The notes under the pieces were generated by a model. That model was given only the letters and a program-made list of their open reading frames with translations. It was not told the DNA's origin and searched no databases. From Prevotella sp. E13-17 (lineage in GTDB: Bacteria; Bacteroidota; Bacteroidia; Bacteroidales; Bacteroidaceae): DNA of 64,000 nucleotides. Shown here piece after piece: positions 16,210-25,149 of this stretch. The stretch covers positions 496,001-560,000 of the forward strand of contig NZ_CP091787.1 of NCBI RefSeq assembly GCF_022024035.1. Reading direction: 5' to 3'. The translations under genes were made by a program, and so were the position numbers. Position 1 is the stretch's first letter; the number at the start of each line of letters is the position of its first letter.

Positions 16210-17196
16210 TTAGAGGTTGGCATTGTCCTTCGCCCAATCCTCAACAGCAGGGATGATGCCCAGAGAGATAATCTCGTCACGCATCTTCTGCAGGTGCTCA
16301 TAAGAAGCCTGCAGAGCAGCCATCTCCTCAGCAGTGCCCTCGGGCTCAGTGAAGTGAACACCGTCCTTGTCGATAACGGTAGGCATAGCCATCATCACGT
16401 TCTTGAAGCCGTAAGCGTTTACATAGCAACCGGCAGGCCACTTGAAAGGCTCACCGCCCATAGCACCCTCGATCATCTTGACAGCCTGATAAGCAGGGCT
16501 CTGGAATGAAGAACGGCCACGGAGCTTGATGATGTTGCTACCACCCTGTGTTGTCATGTGCTTGATCTCTGCCCAACGCTCCTCAGAGAGTGGGAGCTCA
16601 GAGAGAGGCTTGCCGTCAATGAGAGCCTTGCTGGCGAAAACTGCCATCTGCTCACCATGACCACCATAGGTGTAAGCGTTAGTCACCTTGTCCTGACGAA
16701 CACCGAACTCCTGAGCCAACTGCTGCTGCAGACGGGTAGAGTCGAGCGCTGCCAGAGAGGTCAGCTGGTTGGGCTTCAAACCTGAGTGAATCAGTGCAGT
16801 CAGAGCGGTAACGTCTGCGGGGTTGAAGATGACAACCACGTGCTTAACGTCTGGGCAGTACTTCTTGATGTTCTCGCCAAACTCAGCAGCAATCTTGCAG
16901 TTACCCTTCAGCAGGTCCTCACGGGTCATACCCTCCTTACGGGGAGCACCACCAGAAGAGATGATGTACTTAGCACCGGTGAAAGCCTCTTTAGGATCTA
17001 CGGTGTAAGAGATGTTTGCACCAGGGAAGGCGCAGTGGCACATCTCGTCGTAAACACCATGAACACCAGGCTCATAGATATCATACAAGCAGATGTTGGG
17101 AGTCAGACCCAGCATCAGCACACTCTGAACCATGTTAGAACCGATCATACCACCGGCACCAACAATTACCAATTTCTCGTCAGTTAAAAATGCCAT
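16210..17196 (-). CDS. mdh: Malate dehydrogenase
   Basis: A 328-residue NAD-dependent dehydrogenase interconverting malate and oxaloacetate; in succinate-forming Bacteroidetes it works in the reductive branch from oxaloacetate to fumarate and succinate. The Rossmann loop is VGAGGMIGSN near residue 12, substrate-binding Arg residues lie in GAPRKEGMTR, NPADV is the conserved Asn loop, and the catalytic His is in YGGHGEQMAVF. Length is normal. Monocistronic: a -7 box (17244-17251) upstream and a strong terminator downstream. Distinguishing malate from lactate dehydrogenase rests on the overall family resemblance and the Arg in GAPRKEGMTR, so a small doubt remains. Confidence 0.93.
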   Translation of the reverse strand: MAFLTDEKLVIVGAGGMIGSNMVQSVLMLGLTPNICLYDIYEPGVHGVYDEMCHCAFPGANISYTVDPKEAFTGAKYIISSGGAPRKEGMTREDLLKGNCKIAAEFGENIKKYCPDVKHVVVIFNPADVTALTALIHSGLKPNQLTSLAALDSTRLQQQLAQEFGVRQDKVTNAYTYGGHGEQMAVFASKALIDGKPLSELPLSEERWAEIKHMTTQGGSNIIKLRGRSSFQSPAYQAVKMIEGAMGGEPFKWPAGCYVNAYGFKNVMMAMPTVIDKDGVHFTEPEGTAEEMAALQASYEHLQKMRDEIISLGIIPAVEDWAKDNANL

Positions 17197-17243
17197 AATT
17201 ACTTTAGTGTTTTTATATTATTTAATATTTATCTTGAATGGTG

Positions 17244-17251
17244 CAAAATTA
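17244..17251 (-). promoter_or_regulatory. -7 promoter box (TAATTTTG) for mdh
   Basis: Minus-strand TAATTTTG 48 bases upstream of the mdh start; no clear -33 TTG. It lies just beyond the terminator of the upstream operon, as expected for a separate unit. Confidence 0.5.
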
Positions 17252-17257
17252 CAAAAA

Positions 17258-17290
17258 AAATGCGGAAATAAAGTCTATATTTCCGCATTT
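17258..17290 (-). terminator. Terminator of the 17353-19733 operon
   Basis: A perfect 13-bp stem (AAATGCGGAAATA at 17258-17270 with 17278-17290) around a 7-base loop; the A-run at 17253-17260 provides a T-run on the minus strand. It follows the last gene of the operon by 62 bases. Confidence 0.85.
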
Positions 17291-17352
17291 AATAACGTTA
17301 AATATTAATAATAGGTTGTCATTTGTAAACTGCATTTGCCAAAACCGTAGTC

Positions 17353-18108
17353 TTAAGGGTAGGCAGTCTTAACATCGCTATAGAAATAATTGTTTTTTTC
17401 GTCTTTTAGATAGGCTCTATAGTAGAACCATGAGTAATTGTTGTAGCCAAAACCGCTACGGTCGATGTTAAAATACAGATACCATGGTGATGTCCCGTCT
17501 GGATTCGTTGGTATGCTATAATATTTGTAATTATATTCGTAGCTTGATAATGTCAAGTTGGATGACATGCCATACAGCATTCCTATTTCTTTCGGCGTTC
17601 CCATGAAGTTTTTGATGGTTATGTCAAACATGTATAGTTCATCGGTTTTTCCATACCATGAACTTTCAACTTGAATGTCTTGAATCGTCGTAAACTGTTT
17701 CCAGTCGCTTCGTAGTACTTGTCCTGCATAATCACTAACATACTCGCAGTAGTAGTATGTCGTGTTTGGTTCCAGACCTTCGATTTTCCATTCGTTGTAT
17801 CTTGGATAAGATGAACTTGATACATTATATTTACTGGAATATTGCTCAAATACCGTGTCTTTGCTTACGTATAACCGCACTTCATTTCCACTATATTGGT
17901 AGCCTCGGCTCGTATTTCCGTTATCTGTGCCATACGATATGTATGCTGTTTGCGCATTTACCTCAGTAACATCTCCAGCAGTTATTGTCGTAGGAAATTG
18001 GTTTAAAGACCACTCGGATATATCATCAACGTCTGTACAACTTGTCATTCCAACTAACAGACTTAGAATGATTGCGTGATAAAAGGTTCGTATTTGTTTC
18101 ATAGTCAT
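17353..18108 (-). CDS. Putative lipoprotein with fibronectin-III-like segment
   Basis: 251 residues (249 if the second Met at 18102 is the start). Lipobox LLVGMTSC puts the lipidated Cys near residue 24, followed by TDVDDISEW, then a beta-rich region in which GLEPNTTYYYCEYVSDYAGQVL looks like a fibronectin type III strand ('L.P.T.Y..R'). The C-terminal half is very rich in Tyr, Asn and Ser. I do not recognise a named family. It is the last gene of a three-gene minus-strand operon, 13 bases after the small barrel gene; all three products are exported. Confidence 0.7.
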   Translation of the reverse strand: MTMKQIRTFYHAIILSLLVGMTSCTDVDDISEWSLNQFPTTITAGDVTEVNAQTAYISYGTDNGNTSRGYQYSGNEVRLYVSKDTVFEQYSSKYNVSSSSYPRYNEWKIEGLEPNTTYYYCEYVSDYAGQVLRSDWKQFTTIQDIQVESSWYGKTDELYMFDITIKNFMGTPKEIGMLYGMSSNLTLSSYEYNYKYYSIPTNPDGTSPWYLYFNIDRSGFGYNNYSWFYYRAYLKDEKNNYFYSDVKTAYP

Positions 18109-18121
18109 TGTCGTTTAGTGA

Positions 18122-18703
18122 TTAAAAGCAATACGAGAAATTGAATGATACGGCTCCGACATCTCCCCCATTAAAGTTCATATATCCTGCACCGATCATC
18201 AGATTGTTGATGCGCAAAGAAAGACCGGCTTCCCCACCAAAAGCATAATCTTCGGTATTATCATGATGAATTATATATTCACCATTCCTAAGCTCGTAAC
18301 CAATCTGACTGTTAGCCAAACCAACGCCCACATTCAGATAAATAGGACACCATAAGCGCAGCATTCCACCTATGGTAGCAGCTTGAAATACGTGATTGGC
18401 TTTGCCGTCTTTCAGCATGTAATGATAGCCTATATCGTCAATGTAGCCGGAAAATTTATGAGAGTCATCCTTCATTGTTCCGTTGAGCAGTATCCTGCCG
18501 TAGAAACCAACGTTCTTAACCATACCGGCATGCACGCCAAAAGCGGGGCTGCTGCCAGGGAATGCCATGTCGGCACCAGCAAAAAACTGCCATTCGTCTG
18601 GCGGTGTGTTCCACCAGTTGGCTGCGTAGTATTTCTGTGCATTTGCATGTTGAATACTCATGATCATGCAAAGCAGACTGATGATAAAGATTGTTTTCTT
18701 CAT
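18122..18703 (-). CDS. Small outer-membrane beta-barrel protein
   Basis: A 193-residue protein with signal peptide ending at QHANAQ, then beta-strand-like stretches rich in Gly and aromatics (AGADMAFPG, FGVHAGMVKNVGFYGRILLNG, LSLRINNLMIGAGYMNFNGG) and a terminal strand VSFNFSYCF ending in Phe. This is the pattern of small Bacteroidetes outer-membrane barrels; no specific family is recognised. It lies 25 bases after the propeller gene and 13 bases before the lipoprotein gene, so the three are probably one transcript. A joint outer-membrane or surface role is inferred from this context only. Confidence 0.75.
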   Translation of the reverse strand: MKKTIFIISLLCMIMSIQHANAQKYYAANWWNTPPDEWQFFAGADMAFPGSSPAFGVHAGMVKNVGFYGRILLNGTMKDDSHKFSGYIDDIGYHYMLKDGKANHVFQAATIGGMLRLWCPIYLNVGVGLANSQIGYELRNGEYIIHHDNTEDYAFGGEAGLSLRINNLMIGAGYMNFNGGDVGAVSFNFSYCF

Positions 18704-18728
18704 AGAATAAAGGTTGGATGTTTGCGTG

Positions 18729-19733
18729 TTAGAATGGGAATTTCATACTCCAGATGTTACAATGGATGGTCTTTTTCTGTGAGCGGTTCGACAGGAAGTA
18801 GAGTGTCTTTCCGTCTTTCGAGAATACTGGACAGCAATCCATGGCAGGATGATAGGTGAGCTGGGTGAACTGCGTGCCATCGATACGGACGGCAAACAGG
18901 TCGAGATTCTGCTTTCTGGAAACGCTCGATTTGGAGTTGCCCTCGCAAACAATCCATTTGCCGTCTGGCGACATGGTGGGATTCGTGAATCCTCTTTCCT
19001 CATCGCTGAGAATAAGGGTCTCCTGCCCTTTTACATAGTTGACCAGCCATATCTCGCTCTGTCCTCTGGCGGTGTTGCGAACGCAAAGAAATTCCTCGTT
19101 GCTGTCGCCAACGGGCCATGGGTTGTAACCTCTGGCGCAAGAGATCAGTGTGCCGTCTTCCAGGTTGTATGCCCATATCGATGCACCGCCATTGCCTTCA
19201 TAGCGCGTGAAGAAGAGCGTCTTGCCGTCGGCAGCCAAGATAGGATCGTCATCGCTGGCTGCATTCGTGATTTGTTGCATCACGCTGCCTGCATGCGAGT
19301 TGATAACACATATCTTACTGTTGCTGCCATTGGTATAGTCCGCATAGTAAATCTTGTCATCACTTCCCCACGAGACACTGCCCACATTACGGAACGTGCG
19401 TTGTGTGGCTGCGCTAATAGAGGTAGTCTTTCTAATCATGACATTACCCTTCTTGTCGCTGATGTTGATGTAGGCCAGTTCGTTGCCGTCAGGCGAGATG
19501 TCCATGCGGCGGAATGTTGTCCAGTAGAATCTCTGCTTGGCAGAGCAACCAATGATGCTCGATTGGAACGAGTACGGCTTGGTCGTGTAGATGTGACCTA
19601 AGCTCAGATTGTCATCCGTGATTTTTCGCAGATTTAGTCCTACTTCTTCCTGCATGGTTTCTTCAATAGGTTTGCCGGCAGAGGCCCCTAAGGTGAAAAT
19701 TGTAAAAAACAAAAGAACAAAAAATTTCTTCAT
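18729..19733 (-). CDS. Exported TolB-like beta-propeller protein
   Basis: 334 residues from the ATG at 19733, the start that begins the signal peptide MKKFFVLLFFTIFTLGASA (an earlier in-frame Met adds 12 non-signal residues). The mature protein carries repeated WD40-like/PD40 blades: DISPDGNELAYINI, ILAADGKTLFFTRY, TMSPDGKWIVCEG and VFSKDGKTLYFLSNRSQ, typical of TolB-type propellers that bind partner proteins or peptides. It is too short and lacks the N-terminal domain of true TolB, so I do not call it tolB. It leads an operon with a small barrel and a lipoprotein, under a well-formed promoter at 19799-19829. Confidence 0.8.
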   Translation of the reverse strand: MKKFFVLLFFTIFTLGASAGKPIEETMQEEVGLNLRKITDDNLSLGHIYTTKPYSFQSSIIGCSAKQRFYWTTFRRMDISPDGNELAYINISDKKGNVMIRKTTSISAATQRTFRNVGSVSWGSDDKIYYADYTNGSNSKICVINSHAGSVMQQITNAASDDDPILAADGKTLFFTRYEGNGGASIWAYNLEDGTLISCARGYNPWPVGDSNEEFLCVRNTARGQSEIWLVNYVKGQETLILSDEERGFTNPTMSPDGKWIVCEGNSKSSVSRKQNLDLFAVRIDGTQFTQLTYHPAMDCCPVFSKDGKTLYFLSNRSQKKTIHCNIWSMKFPF

Positions 19734-19798
19734 AAGGTTGATATTAAAGTCCATTCCTTTGATGGACAATGAATTATGTTAATAGTAATAATATGTTG

Positions 19799-19806
19799 CA
19801 AATATA
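19799..19806 (-). promoter_or_regulatory. -7 promoter box (TATATTTG) for the 17353-19733 operon
   Basis: Minus-strand TATATTTG at 19806-19799 with TTG at 19829-19827, 20 bases upstream, about 66 bases before the first gene. Confidence 0.7.
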
Positions 19807-19905
19807 AATGGTTTATTTGGTTTTTCCAAACAAAATGTCTTTTTTTTTTATTTAGGACAGAATATCTTTTTAAAATGTTTTCTTGGAGGCTGAAAGAAAA
19901 AGTGT

Positions 19906-19913
19906 TAACTTTG
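19906..19913 (+). promoter_or_regulatory. -7 promoter box (TAACTTTG) for the aminopeptidase P gene
   Basis: TAACTTTG with TTG at 19883-19885 (spacing 20), 34 bases before the ATG at 19948. Confidence 0.75.
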
Positions 19914-19947
19914 CGCTATCTTGTTTAATTGTAGAAAAAGTTAAAAT

Positions 19948-21723
19948 ATGATAGCAGAACGTCTGACTGCACTTCGCGAACTGATGCGTCGCGAGCATCT
20001 GAGTGCTTTTATTTTTCCAAGTACCGATCCACATCAGGGAGAATATGTGCCCGACCACTGGAAGGGGCGTGAGTGGATCAGCGGATTCGATGGGTCGGCA
20101 GGCACGGCAGTGGTGACACTGCATAGTGCTGCACTATGGACAGACTCTCGCTATTTTATTGCTGCTGCCGAACAACTCAAGGATACCGAATACCAATTGA
20201 TGAAACTGAAGATGCCAGGAACGCCTACGATAGCAGAGTGGTTGGGGCAAGAGCTCAAGACTGTTCGGAGTGCCGAGGTGGGCATCGATGGCATGGTAAG
20301 CTCTGCACGTGTCGTACGTGATCTGATTGGCGAACTGCGACTGCAGGGCGGAATCACGCTGAGAACGAATCTCGATCCTCTCAAGCAAATATGGCGGGAG
20401 CGTCCTGTCATCCCCGAGAACAAGATTGAGCTGCAACCTCTGAAGTACGCTGGTGAGTCGGCACGCGACAAGGTGGCGCGCATCCGAAAGGCCCTGCGTC
20501 GTCAGCATGCCAACGGTATGCTGATGGCTTCGCTCGACGATATCGCCTGGACGTTGAACCTGCGCGGAACAGATGTCCACTGTACCCCCGTGTTTGTGGC
20601 TTATCTGCTGGTGTCGTCGGTCGATGTCACGCTGTTTGTCAGCCCCGCCAAACTGACCGATGAAGTGAAAGCGTACCTCGCAGAAGAGGGTGTGATGCTC
20701 CGTGATTATGAAGAGATTGCCGATGGGCTGAAACACTATTTTGAATATAACATCTTGATGGATCCCGACGAGGTGAACTACACCCTTTCGCAGATGGTGA
20801 CCAGAAAGGTGGTTGAGGCTGAATCGCCCGTAAAGCGCATGAAGACGGTGAAAAACGAAGTCGAGATGGAGGGCTTCCACCATGCCATGCTGAGAGATGG
20901 TGTCGCGATGGTGAAGTTCTTGAAGTGGTTATCCGAGTATCCCGATGTGACCAAGCTGACAGAGCTGACCATTGATGAGAAACTGACGGCCCTACGTGCC
21001 GAACAACCGCTGTATCGCGACTTGTCGTTCGACACCATTGCAGGCTATGCAGACCATGGCGCCATCGTACATTATGAGGCTACGCCTGAGACAGCAACGC
21101 ACCTAAAACCCGAAGGACTGCTATTGTTGGACAGTGGCGCTCAGTATCAAGACGGAACCACCGACATCACCCGTACCATTGCCTTGGGCCCCTTGACCGA
21201 TGAAGAGAGAAAGGTATATACGCTGGTGCTGAAGGGACATATCGCCCTGTCGCGAGCTGTCTTTCCCGAAGGCACGAGCGGCACGCAGTTGGATGTGCTG
21301 GCCCGTCAGTTTATGTGGCGCGAAGGACTGAACTACCTGCATGGCACTGGTCATGGGGTCGGCTCTTACCTAAGTGTGCACGAAGGCCCTCATCAGTTCC
21401 GCATGGAGTGGAAACCTGCTCCGCTGGTGGCCGGCATGACCATCACCGACGAGCCCGGTCTTTATCTGGAAGGAAAGTTTGGCGTTCGCATAGAAAACAC
21501 GCTGCTGGTGGTGCCGGCGATGGAGACCGCCTTCGGGCGCTATCTGCAGTTCGAGCCTCTCACACTCTGTCCGATAGACAAACGTCTCATCATGATGGAG
21601 ATGCTGACCGACGAAGAGCGCCAATGGCTCAACGACTATCATGCGCTGGTCTATGAACGTCTTTCTCCTTGTCTGAACCAAGAGGAGAACGACTGGCTCA
21701 GAGCACAAACCTCGAAGATTTAA
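19948..21723 (+). CDS. Xaa-Pro aminopeptidase (M24B, aminopeptidase P)
   Basis: A 591-residue cytosolic metallopeptidase that removes an N-terminal residue preceding proline. It has two creatinase-like N-terminal domains (DGSAGTAVVT and WTDSRYFIAAAEQL are typical) and a C-terminal pita-bread catalytic domain. Metal ligands are visible: two Asp in LLLDSGAQYQDGTTDITRT, His in HGTGHGVGSYLSVHEGP, Glu in TDEPGLY and Glu in GVRIENTLLV. The long three-domain form matches the eukaryote-like aminopeptidase P seen in Bacteroidetes. It meets the RDD gene tail to tail with no intervening base (stop ends at 21723). Confidence 0.95.
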   Translation: MIAERLTALRELMRREHLSAFIFPSTDPHQGEYVPDHWKGREWISGFDGSAGTAVVTLHSAALWTDSRYFIAAAEQLKDTEYQLMKLKMPGTPTIAEWLGQELKTVRSAEVGIDGMVSSARVVRDLIGELRLQGGITLRTNLDPLKQIWRERPVIPENKIELQPLKYAGESARDKVARIRKALRRQHANGMLMASLDDIAWTLNLRGTDVHCTPVFVAYLLVSSVDVTLFVSPAKLTDEVKAYLAEEGVMLRDYEEIADGLKHYFEYNILMDPDEVNYTLSQMVTRKVVEAESPVKRMKTVKNEVEMEGFHHAMLRDGVAMVKFLKWLSEYPDVTKLTELTIDEKLTALRAEQPLYRDLSFDTIAGYADHGAIVHYEATPETATHLKPEGLLLLDSGAQYQDGTTDITRTIALGPLTDEERKVYTLVLKGHIALSRAVFPEGTSGTQLDVLARQFMWREGLNYLHGTGHGVGSYLSVHEGPHQFRMEWKPAPLVAGMTITDEPGLYLEGKFGVRIENTLLVVPAMETAFGRYLQFEPLTLCPIDKRLIMMEMLTDEERQWLNDYHALVYERLSPCLNQEENDWLRAQTSKI

Positions 21724-22437
21724 TCAGATTTCCTCAAGTGCATAGTACTGGTAATCGCGTACGATGCGTTGAAGAAATGCAGTATCGTAGGCTTCCTGCC
21801 GCTCTATGCCCAGCTTCTGTGCCACCTTGTTGGCCAGGGCAGCAGTGCGCGGCAGGAAGTCGTCGCTTTTCATCGCCAGCGTCCGACTGATAATCTCTAT
21901 CTGTTCCAGTGATAAGTCGGCAGCCTGTGGGTAGCGCGGTTTGTAGTTGCTTTCCAGAAAGTCATACTCGTCCAGGCTGACCTGAATGTCCTTATACTTT
22001 TTCAGTTTGACGACCATCGTGCCCGCCGCCAGGTCACCTATGCGCTGGTTGCGTCGGTTCAGTATCATGACCAGCACGCCGGCAAAGCTCAGTATGGGAC
22101 CGTCAATCAGATACATCAGCCAGCGAATCAGGAAAGCACCAATGGTCGGTGTCGAGCCATCGGCTTTCACCACGCGCGTCTTCATGATCTTTTTTCCGAC
22201 GGACTGTCCACGGTTGAACAGTTCGCAGAGCAGCGTATAGAATAGAATGGGCAAGACTATCAGTAAGACATTGGTCATGAAACTGAGATCCAGTTCCTTC
22301 AGGACCCTTGACACCAAGACGGCATATACCAACATGACGCCCCAGTCTATCACCTGGGCAGCCATGCGGTCGCCCACACTGGCGGGCGTCAACTCCAATT
22401 GTACGTATTGTCCTGTAAGAAAACTTGGTTCTGACAT
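21724..22437 (-). CDS. RDD-family membrane protein
   Basis: 237 residues. The RDD signature is visible: an early PASVGDRMAAQVIDWGVMLVYAV segment with the Arg and Asp residues that name the family, then two or three more membrane helices and the conserved RGQSVGKKIMKTRVV. The C-terminal ~90 residues are soluble and charged. Function in this family is not settled; some members have been proposed as ion antiporters. It is transcribed divergently from the SpoIIM-DUF58 operon; RDD, SpoIIM, MoxR and DUF58 genes are recurrent neighbours in bacteria, so it likely belongs to that module. Confidence 0.88.
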   Translation of the reverse strand: MSEPSFLTGQYVQLELTPASVGDRMAAQVIDWGVMLVYAVLVSRVLKELDLSFMTNVLLIVLPILFYTLLCELFNRGQSVGKKIMKTRVVKADGSTPTIGAFLIRWLMYLIDGPILSFAGVLVMILNRRNQRIGDLAAGTMVVKLKKYKDIQVSLDEYDFLESNYKPRYPQAADLSLEQIEIISRTLAMKSDDFLPRTAALANKVAQKLGIERQEAYDTAFLQRIVRDYQYYALEEI

Positions 22438-22467
22438 GATTTGGCAAGGTTTTGTTTAAAATCGCTG

Positions 22468-22526
22468 CAAATTTAGTGTTTTTTCTTTAAAATCGTTGTG
22501 TGTGTAGTTTTTTTTATTTACTTTTG
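22468..22526. promoter_or_regulatory. Divergent promoters for the RDD gene and the SpoIIM operon
   Basis: Minus strand: TAAATTTG at 22475-22468, 31 bases before the RDD start, with no clear -33. Plus strand: TACTTTTG at 22519-22526 with TTG at 22496-22498 (spacing 20), 32 bases before the SpoIIM start. The 120-base gap thus lets both sides of the module share one control region. Confidence 0.65.
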
Positions 22527-22557
22527 CCTGCGAAATTAGTCAAACCAATAACAGCCG

Positions 22558-23526
22558 GTGAAAGAAGTAACTTTTATCAGACACAACATTGACAAGTGGA
22601 GACGGTATGAAAAAGTGCTCGAAGAAGAGGTCTTTTCTACGCCAGATGACTTGGCAGATGCTTATATCGACGTTACTTCAGACTTAGCTTTTTCGCAAAC
22701 ACACTATCCACAATCACGTATCACACTCTATCTGAACAACCTCGGCATATCTATCCACAACAAGATATACCGCAACAAGCGTGAGCGCTGGACCCGTATC
22801 TATACGTTTTGGACCCAAGAGGTGCCTGCCACCATGTGGGATGCCCGCCGCGAATTGCGTTGGTCGTTCCTGATCTTCCTGATGTTTTCCTTCGTGGGCG
22901 CCTTGTCGCAATGGCTCGATCCCGAGTTCTCGCGTTTGATCATGGGCGATAGCTATGTGGATATGACGCTCGACAATATCGCTAAGGGGTCGCCTATGGC
23001 GGTCTATGATGGCTCGACAGAGGGGTCGATGTTTGTACAGATTACCCTGAACAATGTCAAGGTGTCCTTCTTGGTCTATGTTATGGGCATCTTTACGAGT
23101 CTTGGCACGGGCTTTCTTCTCATGCGGAACGCGGTGATGCTGGGTGCTTTCCAAACCTTCTTTGCTCAGCATGGGCTGCTCTGCGAGTCGGCACTGGCCA
23201 TCTGGTTGCACGGCACGCTGGAGATTTCTGCCATCATCATTGCCGGTGCTGCCGGTCTGGCCATGGGCAATGGCTGGCTGTTTCCCGGCACTTATTCCCG
23301 TATGGATGCCTTCCGTCGGGGTGTGAAACGCGGTCTGAAGATTGTTGTGGGCACGGTGCCTGTGTTCATCATGGCCGGCTTTATCGAGAGTTTTGCCACC
23401 CGCCATGTTGAGGTGGCCGATGCGTTGCGCTTGGGCATCATCGTACTCTCGGCCCTATTTATTGTCTCTTATTTTATTGTTTTACCATATTTAAAACATC
23501 ATGAATCAGGAAAAACTACAAACTGA
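22558..23526 (+). CDS. SpoIIM/DUF95-family integral membrane protein
   Basis: A 322-residue protein starting at GTG 22558. A soluble N-terminal region of ~100 residues (REVTFIRH-type start; TSDLAFSQTHYP, LYLNNLGISIHNKIY) leads to about five membrane helices, with the SpoIIM-like features FVQITLNNVKVSF, GTGFLLMRNAVMLG and LHGTLEISAIIIAGAAGLAMG. In sporulating bacteria SpoIIM is part of the engulfment machinery; this organism's relatives do not sporulate, so the role must be different and is unknown. It is the first gene of a six-gene operon and overlaps the next gene by 26 bases in another frame. Confidence 0.88.
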   Translation: MKEVTFIRHNIDKWRRYEKVLEEEVFSTPDDLADAYIDVTSDLAFSQTHYPQSRITLYLNNLGISIHNKIYRNKRERWTRIYTFWTQEVPATMWDARRELRWSFLIFLMFSFVGALSQWLDPEFSRLIMGDSYVDMTLDNIAKGSPMAVYDGSTEGSMFVQITLNNVKVSFLVYVMGIFTSLGTGFLLMRNAVMLGAFQTFFAQHGLLCESALAIWLHGTLEISAIIIAGAAGLAMGNGWLFPGTYSRMDAFRRGVKRGLKIVVGTVPVFIMAGFIESFATRHVEVADALRLGIIVLSALFIVSYFIVLPYLKHHESGKTTN

Positions 23527-24499
23527 ACTCTACGTTACACGAGACTTCGGAAAGAAATTGTCGGACACCATAGAATTTATCCGCAGCAACTGGCGCTTGC
23601 TGTTGCGCTATGAGACCTATCTGTTGCTTCCAATCAGTGTGATACTGGCCTTCTTTACGAATAATCTCGTTTCCGATTATTCTGGCATGCTTACTAGCAT
23701 GATTGGAGTTACCATGTATGGATCAGGCATTTATCGTAACTTTGACAATATATTGGAGTGGTTCATCAATCTGTTTGGCTCTTTTGTCTGCTACGGAGCG
23801 GCCTTTATAGCTCTCAGTGCAGTAGTCTATGCCGTGATTTACTTCGTTTTCTTCACCGATAAGAAAATGACGGAAGTCAGTTTCGAGGAGCTGAAACCCC
23901 GCCTATGGTATTATGCAAAGCGTTCCCTCGTCTTGTCGCTGGTGACACTGGTGCTGTGCATCGTGGCTTCGATTGCGCTGGTGATGGTATTAGTAGGCCT
24001 CACCTTCCTGTTTAGCAGCATGCGCTTTGCCCTTCTCCCGATATATTTGTTCATTATCTTGGCAGTTGTTGCAGTAACAATCCCCCTGCTGTTGGTAATG
24101 CCTATCTACATGCTGGAGCCAGAATGCTCAGTTGTTAATGCCTTTATGAAGGCCTTCCGCTTGGGCTTTGCTACATGGGCAGGCGTGTTTGCTGTGTCGT
24201 TTGTGATAGGACTCGTGAGTACCATATTCGAGATGGTCACCACGATGCCTTGGTATGTGATGATTTTCACCAAAGAGATATTTACGTTGGCACACGATGG
24301 TGATGCTGGCATGACGGGCTCGTTCCTTTTCAGCTTTACGCAGTACCTGTTCTGCATTCTTCAATGCTTTGGTATGATGGTTGCCTCGACCCTCTCAATC
24401 GTGGGTATCACTATCCAGTATGGTCATGCTGCCGACAAAATCGACGGACGTGGCGTTGCCCAACATATTGACCATTTTGACCAGTTCGATAACGTCTAA
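23501..24499 (+). CDS. Integral membrane protein of unknown function
   Basis: A 332-residue protein with a soluble N-terminal ~35 residues and about six hydrophobic segments (for example TYLLLPISVILAFFT, AAFIALSAVVYAVIYFVFF, LSLVTLVLCIVASIALVMVLVG, LLLVMPIYMLEPE). I do not recognise a named family with confidence. It overlaps the SpoIIM gene by 26 bases and precedes the DUF4129-like gene by 14, so it is a fixed part of this operon. A transport or scaffold role alongside the SpoIIM protein is only a guess. Confidence 0.8.
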   Translation: MNQEKLQTELYVTRDFGKKLSDTIEFIRSNWRLLLRYETYLLLPISVILAFFTNNLVSDYSGMLTSMIGVTMYGSGIYRNFDNILEWFINLFGSFVCYGAAFIALSAVVYAVIYFVFFTDKKMTEVSFEELKPRLWYYAKRSLVLSLVTLVLCIVASIALVMVLVGLTFLFSSMRFALLPIYLFIILAVVAVTIPLLLVMPIYMLEPECSVVNAFMKAFRLGFATWAGVFAVSFVIGLVSTIFEMVTTMPWYVMIFTKEIFTLAHDGDAGMTGSFLFSFTQYLFCILQCFGMMVASTLSIVGITIQYGHAADKIDGRGVAQHIDHFDQFDNV

Positions 24500-24513
24500 T
24501 CGCAGATAAGACC

Positions 24514-25149
24514 TTGGTGGCTCTCGATACCTTACAGATAGACAGCATGCAGGTTGCCATGTGGCAACAGGATGGCCGGTATGACTACAACCGCGAACTG
24601 ATGGGCGGTGGCGAAAGTCTGCTGGAATGGCTGCAGCGTGTCGTCATGGGATGGTTCGAAGAACTGTTTGCCATTGCAGCGCACGACGAAAGGATGCAGT
24701 GGCTCCTGGCTGCGTTGGGTGTGGTGCTCGTTGTTGCTGTCGGCTGGTTTGTATGGCGAAAGCGCCAGCTGAAGTTTAACTACGATCGTCGTAATAACAC
24801 ACTCGACTACGAGCTCGATGGAGACACCATCTATGGCATGGACTTCACCCAGTTGATACAGGAAGTGTTGACGCGTGAGGACTATGCTCAAGTGGTACGC
24901 CTGGTCTATCTGCAGACGTTGAAGATGTTGAGCGATGCCACTCGCATCAACTGGCAAGCCTCTAAGACGCCCACACAGTATGTGGCTGAGGTAAGGCAGG
25001 AAGACTTTACAGAGCTGTCGCACCTGTTCATGCGTGTGAGATACGGTAATTTAACGGCCACGAAGCAACTGGCAGAGCGGATGAATATCCTGCAAGAGAA
25101 TGTTGGACGCTGGCTCAACCAACCGACGGAAGGAGGTGAGGAGGCATGA
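24514..25149 (+). CDS. DUF4129-like membrane protein
   Basis: 211 residues from TTG 24514 (or GTG 24517). One membrane helix lies in the middle (WLLAALGVVLVVAVGWFVW), with a short outer and a longer cytoplasmic part. The C-terminal region EDYAQVVRLVYLQTLKML, then a W-x-x-x-K-T-P-xx-Y-type stretch (NWQASKTPTQYVAEV) and LFMRVRYGNL resemble the DUF4129 domain of bacterial MoxR/DUF58 operons. It overlaps the next gene by four bases (ATGA), a sign of coupled translation. Function unknown; context suggests a membrane partner of the MoxR ATPase. Confidence 0.82.
   Translation: MVALDTLQIDSMQVAMWQQDGRYDYNRELMGGGESLLEWLQRVVMGWFEELFAIAAHDERMQWLLAALGVVLVVAVGWFVWRKRQLKFNYDRRNNTLDYELDGDTIYGMDFTQLIQEVLTREDYAQVVRLVYLQTLKMLSDATRINWQASKTPTQYVAEVRQEDFTELSHLFMRVRYGNLTATKQLAERMNILQENVGRWLNQPTEGGEEA

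Noticed and set aside
18849..19601. A 250-codon plus-strand open frame within the propeller gene
   Set aside because: The minus strand has signal peptide and PD40 blades in register; the plus frame has none and lies inside the coding region.
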